NCBI GenBank assembly: GCA_017622575.1
Contig: JAGAQU010000082.1
Span: forward strand, 1-64,000
DNA from: Lachnospiraceae bacterium
GTDB taxonomy: Bacteria; Bacillota; Clostridia; Lachnospirales; Lachnospiraceae
Direction of reading: 5' to 3'
Length of the DNA stretch: 64,000 nucleotides
The notes under the pieces were generated by a model, which saw only the letters and a program-made list of their open reading frames with translations, was not told the origin of the DNA and did no database searches. Both the position numbers and the translations under genes were made by a program. Within the stretch, counting starts at the first letter, position 1, and each line of letters starts with the position of its first letter. Shown piece by piece: positions 61,711 to 64,000 of the stretch.

Positions 61711-62904
61711 ATGCGGGAAGATTATCAGAGAGTTTATGCAAAAGTGGATCTTGATGCGGTCAGGGAAAATGTAATCCATATCAAACAAAACCTGCCTGAA
61801 CACACAAAAGTGATAGGAGTGATCAAGACAGACGGTTATGGTCATGGTGCCATTCCCATTGCCAAAGAACTTGAACCGCTTGAAGGGGTGTTCGGATTTG
61901 CCGTGGCCACAGCGGAGGAGGCGTTGATTTTAAGAAAAGCCGGTATCAAAAAGCCGATTCTGATTCTTGGATATACGTTCCCTTACAGCTACAAAAAGCT
62001 GATAGAAGAACAGGTGAGGATGGTGGTCTTCCGGGAGGATACACTTGCAGATATTTCTGCGGCAGTGATGGAACTCAGAAAGAAAGACAGCAGCATTTGT
62101 GCCAAAGTCCATATTAAGGTAGATACAGGTATGAGCCGTATCGGTATCAGACCGGATGAGACAGGACTTGATTTTGTAAAAAAACTGCTTAACACAGAAG
62201 GCATTGAGACGGAAGGGATACTGACTCATTTTGCGAGGGCCGATGAAACAGATAAGACATCTGCTATCAGACAATATGAATTGTTCCGTGATTTTACTGA
62301 GAAAATAGAAGAAGAGACAGGATATCGGATTCCTGTCAGGCATTGTGACAACAGTGCCGGAATTATAGAATTTCCCAAGGATGATATGGATGTGGCAAGA
62401 GCAGGAATTATTTTGTACGGATTATGGCCCTCCAAAGAAGTGAGAAGAGATATTGTAGCATTAAAACCGATTCTTTCTCTTTACAGTCATGTTGTCTATA
62501 TCAAAGAGATTGAGGCGGGGACAGCGGTGAGCTACGGCGGTACCTTTGTAGCTCCGGAGAAAATGAAGATTGCTACAATTCCCGTAGGCTATGGAGACGG
62601 TTACCCAAGAGGACTTTCCGGAAAAGGATATGTTCTGATCCATGGACAGAAAGCGCCTGTTCTCGGAAGAATCTGTATGGATCAGTTTATGGTGGATATT
62701 TCCCGGATAGAGAATGTAAAAGAGGGAGATCTCGTTACCCTGATCGGAAATGACGGCAGTGAAAAGATCACCATGGAAGAATTGGGAGACCTTTCGGGAA
62801 GATTTAATTATGAGCTTGCCTGTGATCTTGGCAAGAGGATTCCGAGAGTTTATGAAAAAGGCGGGAAAATCCTTTCCACAAAGGATTATTATGAGGATTT
62901 TTGA
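61711..62904 (+). CDS. alr: Alanine racemase
   Basis: A 397-residue PLP enzyme making D-alanine for peptidoglycan. The PLP lysine is Lys39 in VIGVIKTDGYGHGAIPIA, and the catalytic Tyr is in GTAVSYGGTFVAPE. HVKVDTGMSRIG-like sequence (HIKVDTGMSRIG) and GRICMDQFMVDIS are family signatures. The length is typical. The ribosome binding site AAGAGG lies in the nnr end. MazF-type toxin genes often follow alr in Firmicutes, as here. Confidence 0.97.
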   Translation: MREDYQRVYAKVDLDAVRENVIHIKQNLPEHTKVIGVIKTDGYGHGAIPIAKELEPLEGVFGFAVATAEEALILRKAGIKKPILILGYTFPYSYKKLIEEQVRMVVFREDTLADISAAVMELRKKDSSICAKVHIKVDTGMSRIGIRPDETGLDFVKKLLNTEGIETEGILTHFARADETDKTSAIRQYELFRDFTEKIEEETGYRIPVRHCDNSAGIIEFPKDDMDVARAGIILYGLWPSKEVRRDIVALKPILSLYSHVVYIKEIEAGTAVSYGGTFVAPEKMKIATIPVGYGDGYPRGLSGKGYVLIHGQKAPVLGRICMDQFMVDISRIENVKEGDLVTLIGNDGSEKITMEELGDLSGRFNYELACDLGKRIPRVYEKGGKILSTKDYYEDF

Positions 62905-62968
62905 TCGCGTTCTGTATACCTTCAGAAATAAATGGAAAGACTTAGCACTAGTAGAACATTTAGAATGA
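62891..62968 (+). CDS. Possible 25-codon ORF between alr and the mazF-like gene
   Basis: An ATG at 62891, 5 nt after AAGGA, opens 25 codons ([20 protein letters not shown], ending EHLE) that overlap the alr 3' end in another frame. It lies where an antitoxin gene would be expected, but it is far shorter than MazE/EndoAI antitoxins (about 80-95 residues) and resembles none I know. It may be a chance frame. Confidence 0.2.
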   Translation: MRIFDRVLYTFRNKWKDLALVEHLE

Positions 62969-62981
62969 AGGATGTGTAAAA

Positions 62982-63323
62982 ATGAGAAGAGGGGATATTT
63001 ACTACGCGGATTTACGGCCTGTGGTTGGTTCAGAGCAGGGCGGAATCAGACCGGTTCTGATTGTACAGAATGATGTGGGAAACAGACACAGCCCTACGAT
63101 CATCTGTGCCGCAATCACTTCCAAGATGAATAAAGCAAAGCTTCCTACGCATATAGAACTGAGTGCGGGGAAATATGATATGGTGAAGGATTCAGTGATT
63201 CTGCTGGAACAATTGAGAACCATTGACAAGCAGCGTCTGAAGGATAAAGTCTGTCATCTGGATGATGATATTATGCAGAAGGTCAATAAGGGCCTGATGA
63301 TCAGCCTGGAGCTTACTACATAG
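62982..63323 (+). CDS. MazF/PemK-family endoribonuclease toxin
   Basis: A 113-residue MazF-type RNase close to Bacillus EndoA/NdoA in length and sequence: [39 protein letters not shown] and [16 protein letters not shown]. The loop Arg/Thr positions for RNA cleavage are conserved, so an active mRNA interferase is expected. A matching antitoxin gene is normally just upstream, but only 77 nt separate it from alr and no typical antitoxin is seen. SD AAGGATG. It precedes the CBS-domain gene by 90 nt. Confidence 0.93.
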   Translation: MRRGDIYYADLRPVVGSEQGGIRPVLIVQNDVGNRHSPTIICAAITSKMNKAKLPTHIELSAGKYDMVKDSVILLEQLRTIDKQRLKDKVCHLDDDIMQKVNKGLMISLELTT

Positions 63324-63413
63324 GCGAAAAGCGGGAAAACTTGACGGCTGAAGCAGAAAATGGTATATTTTATCGTGATATTCTGCGTTTAGACAAAGGA
63401 GATGGGTCAGTGA

Positions 63414-64000
63414 ATGAAAAATAAAATTTTTCGTAAACTTGGCATTCATGGAGACGACAATTCAGACAGAATGGAAGAAGAAATCATTTCAATGGTGAAT
63501 GAAGGACATGAACAGGGTGTACTTCATGAGACAGAAGCCGAAATGATCACCAACATTTTTGAATTTGGGGACAAAGAAGCCAAGGATATTATGACGAACC
63601 GATCTAATATCGTTGCGATTGACCAGAATACATCACTTGCCGATGCCCTTGACTACATGCTGAATGAGAGTAAAAGCCGATTTCCTGTATATGATGAAAA
63701 CATTGATCATATTGTAGGAATTCTTCATTTCAGAGATGCCATGCGCGCACATAGAACAGAAAGTAATCTAAGTCTTCCCGTAGGAGAAATTGAGGGTCTT
63801 TTGCGAAAAGCCATGTTTGTTCCGGAGACCAAGAATATAGCAGATTTGTTTCGTATCATGCAAAAGACCAAAACACAGATGGTCATTGTGGTGGATGAAT
63901 ACGGGCAGACGTCGGGGCTTTTGGCAATGGAGGATATTCTGGAAGAAATTGTGGGCAACATCATGGACGAATATGATGAGGATGAGGAGTACATCGAGAA
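63414..64000 (+). CDS. CorC/HlyC-type CBS-domain protein (partial, runs off the window)
   Basis: The first 195 codons of a CBS-domain protein. Two CBS motifs span about residues 55-185: DIMTNRSNIVAIDQNTSLAD with SRFPVYDENIDHIVGILH, and QMVIVVDEYGQTSGLLAMED. They are followed by EEIVGNIMDEYDEDEE, the usual start of the CorC_HlyC transporter-associated domain. No N-terminal DUF21 membrane domain is present, so it is the soluble CorC/YbeX type, linked to magnesium/cobalt efflux or ribosome maintenance. The ATG at 63414 is 12 nt after AAAGGAG. The C-terminus lies outside the window. Confidence 0.88.
   Translation, partial: MKNKIFRKLGIHGDDNSDRMEEEIISMVNEGHEQGVLHETEAEMITNIFEFGDKEAKDIMTNRSNIVAIDQNTSLADALDYMLNESKSRFPVYDENIDHIVGILHFRDAMRAHRTESNLSLPVGEIEGLLRKAMFVPETKNIADLFRIMQKTKTQMVIVVDEYGQTSGLLAMEDILEEIVGNIMDEYDEDEEYIE

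Noticed and set aside
62750..62968. 72-codon frame over the alr 3' end as an antitoxin gene
   Set aside because: Most of it is an out-of-frame reading of conserved alr sequence and shows no antitoxin features. Only the last 25 codons are retained as a low-confidence possibility.
1..64000. tRNA, rRNA, prophage, IS elements or CRISPR arrays
   Set aside because: I saw no cloverleaf-like clusters, transposase or phage genes, terminal inverted repeats flanking a gene, or spaced direct repeats.

Overview
The window reads as a chromosomal segment of a Gram-positive anaerobe of the Clostridia, most likely a Lachnospiraceae-type gut commensal. Supporting signs are a six-gene Rnf complex in clostridial order (C-D-G-E-A-B), a T-box leader ahead of pheST, strong AAGGAGG-type ribosome binding sites, sigma-A promoters, a class B-like sortase with LRR_5 surface proteins, Rex, a SleB-type hydrolase, and moderate-to-low GC. 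The family assignment is inferred from gene content. I found no rRNA, tRNA, CRISPR array, insertion sequence or prophage. Genes are densely packed on both strands, and most operons end in clear intrinsic terminators.

Region by region. 0.1-6.5 kb: TetR and RpiR regulators, an HI0933-type flavoprotein, cmk, ispH overlapping an S1-domain protein gene, and a lone cheR. 6.6-7.7 kb (minus): a YprB-like RNase H-fold protein. 7.9-14.9 kb: the Rnf operon, a ferredoxin-domain aldo/keto reductase, and a convergent apbE whose product would flavinylate RnfG and RnfD. 15-17.8 kb: a degenerate GH25 membrane protein, a degenerate AP2-HNH-AP2 protein (minus) and a SleB-like hydrolase. 17.9-24.2 kb: thrC, a response regulator with two degenerate GGDEF-like domains, citrate synthase (minus) and pckA behind a structured leader. 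24.4-24.7 kb: a probable 6S RNA. 24.8-28 kb: a SpoIID/LytB-domain protein and a YihY/BrkB membrane protein. 28-34.7 kb: T-box, pheS, pheT, an M18 aminopeptidase, queA and a PilZ protein. 34.7-41.2 kb: a VanZ-like protein, tyrA (minus), a divergent EF-G paralogue and leuS. 41.2-42.5 kb (minus): two overlapping unknown genes and a tiny Cys-rich two-repeat protein. 42.6-53.3 kb: a second PilZ protein, then a cell-surface island of sortase, two LRR_5 proteins with matching sorting signals, and a subtilase. 53.3-56.7 kb: a DRE-TIM synthase (candidate Re-citrate synthase), a GntR/FCD regulator and icd, behind a promoter whose -10 lies inside a palindrome. 56.8-64 kb: an ABC-F ATPase (minus), rex with an overlapping coiled-coil gene, nnr, alr, a mazF-like toxin with no recognisable antitoxin, and a CBS/CorC protein cut by the window end.

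How the genes fit together. Rnf (ferredoxin:NAD+ oxidoreductase, ion pump), Rex (NADH/NAD+ sensor), pckA, citrate synthase, the putative Re-citrate synthase and icd point to redox-balanced fermentation with a partial oxidative TCA branch toward 2-oxoglutarate. The surface island looks self-contained, with an anchoring enzyme plus two long substrates. c-di-GMP signalling is suggested by two PilZ proteins with intact binding motifs, while the only GGDEF-like domains present are degenerate.

The observations most worth following up are: a possible +1 slip site joining ispH to the S1 gene; the degenerate AP2-HNH-AP2 protein; the GTATAC-type palindrome over the citrate/icd promoter; the subtilase whose ribosome binding site is the 3' arm of a terminator; the sortase island with a TPxTGD signal; the composite palindromic element after leuS; and the Cys-rich membrane miniprotein.
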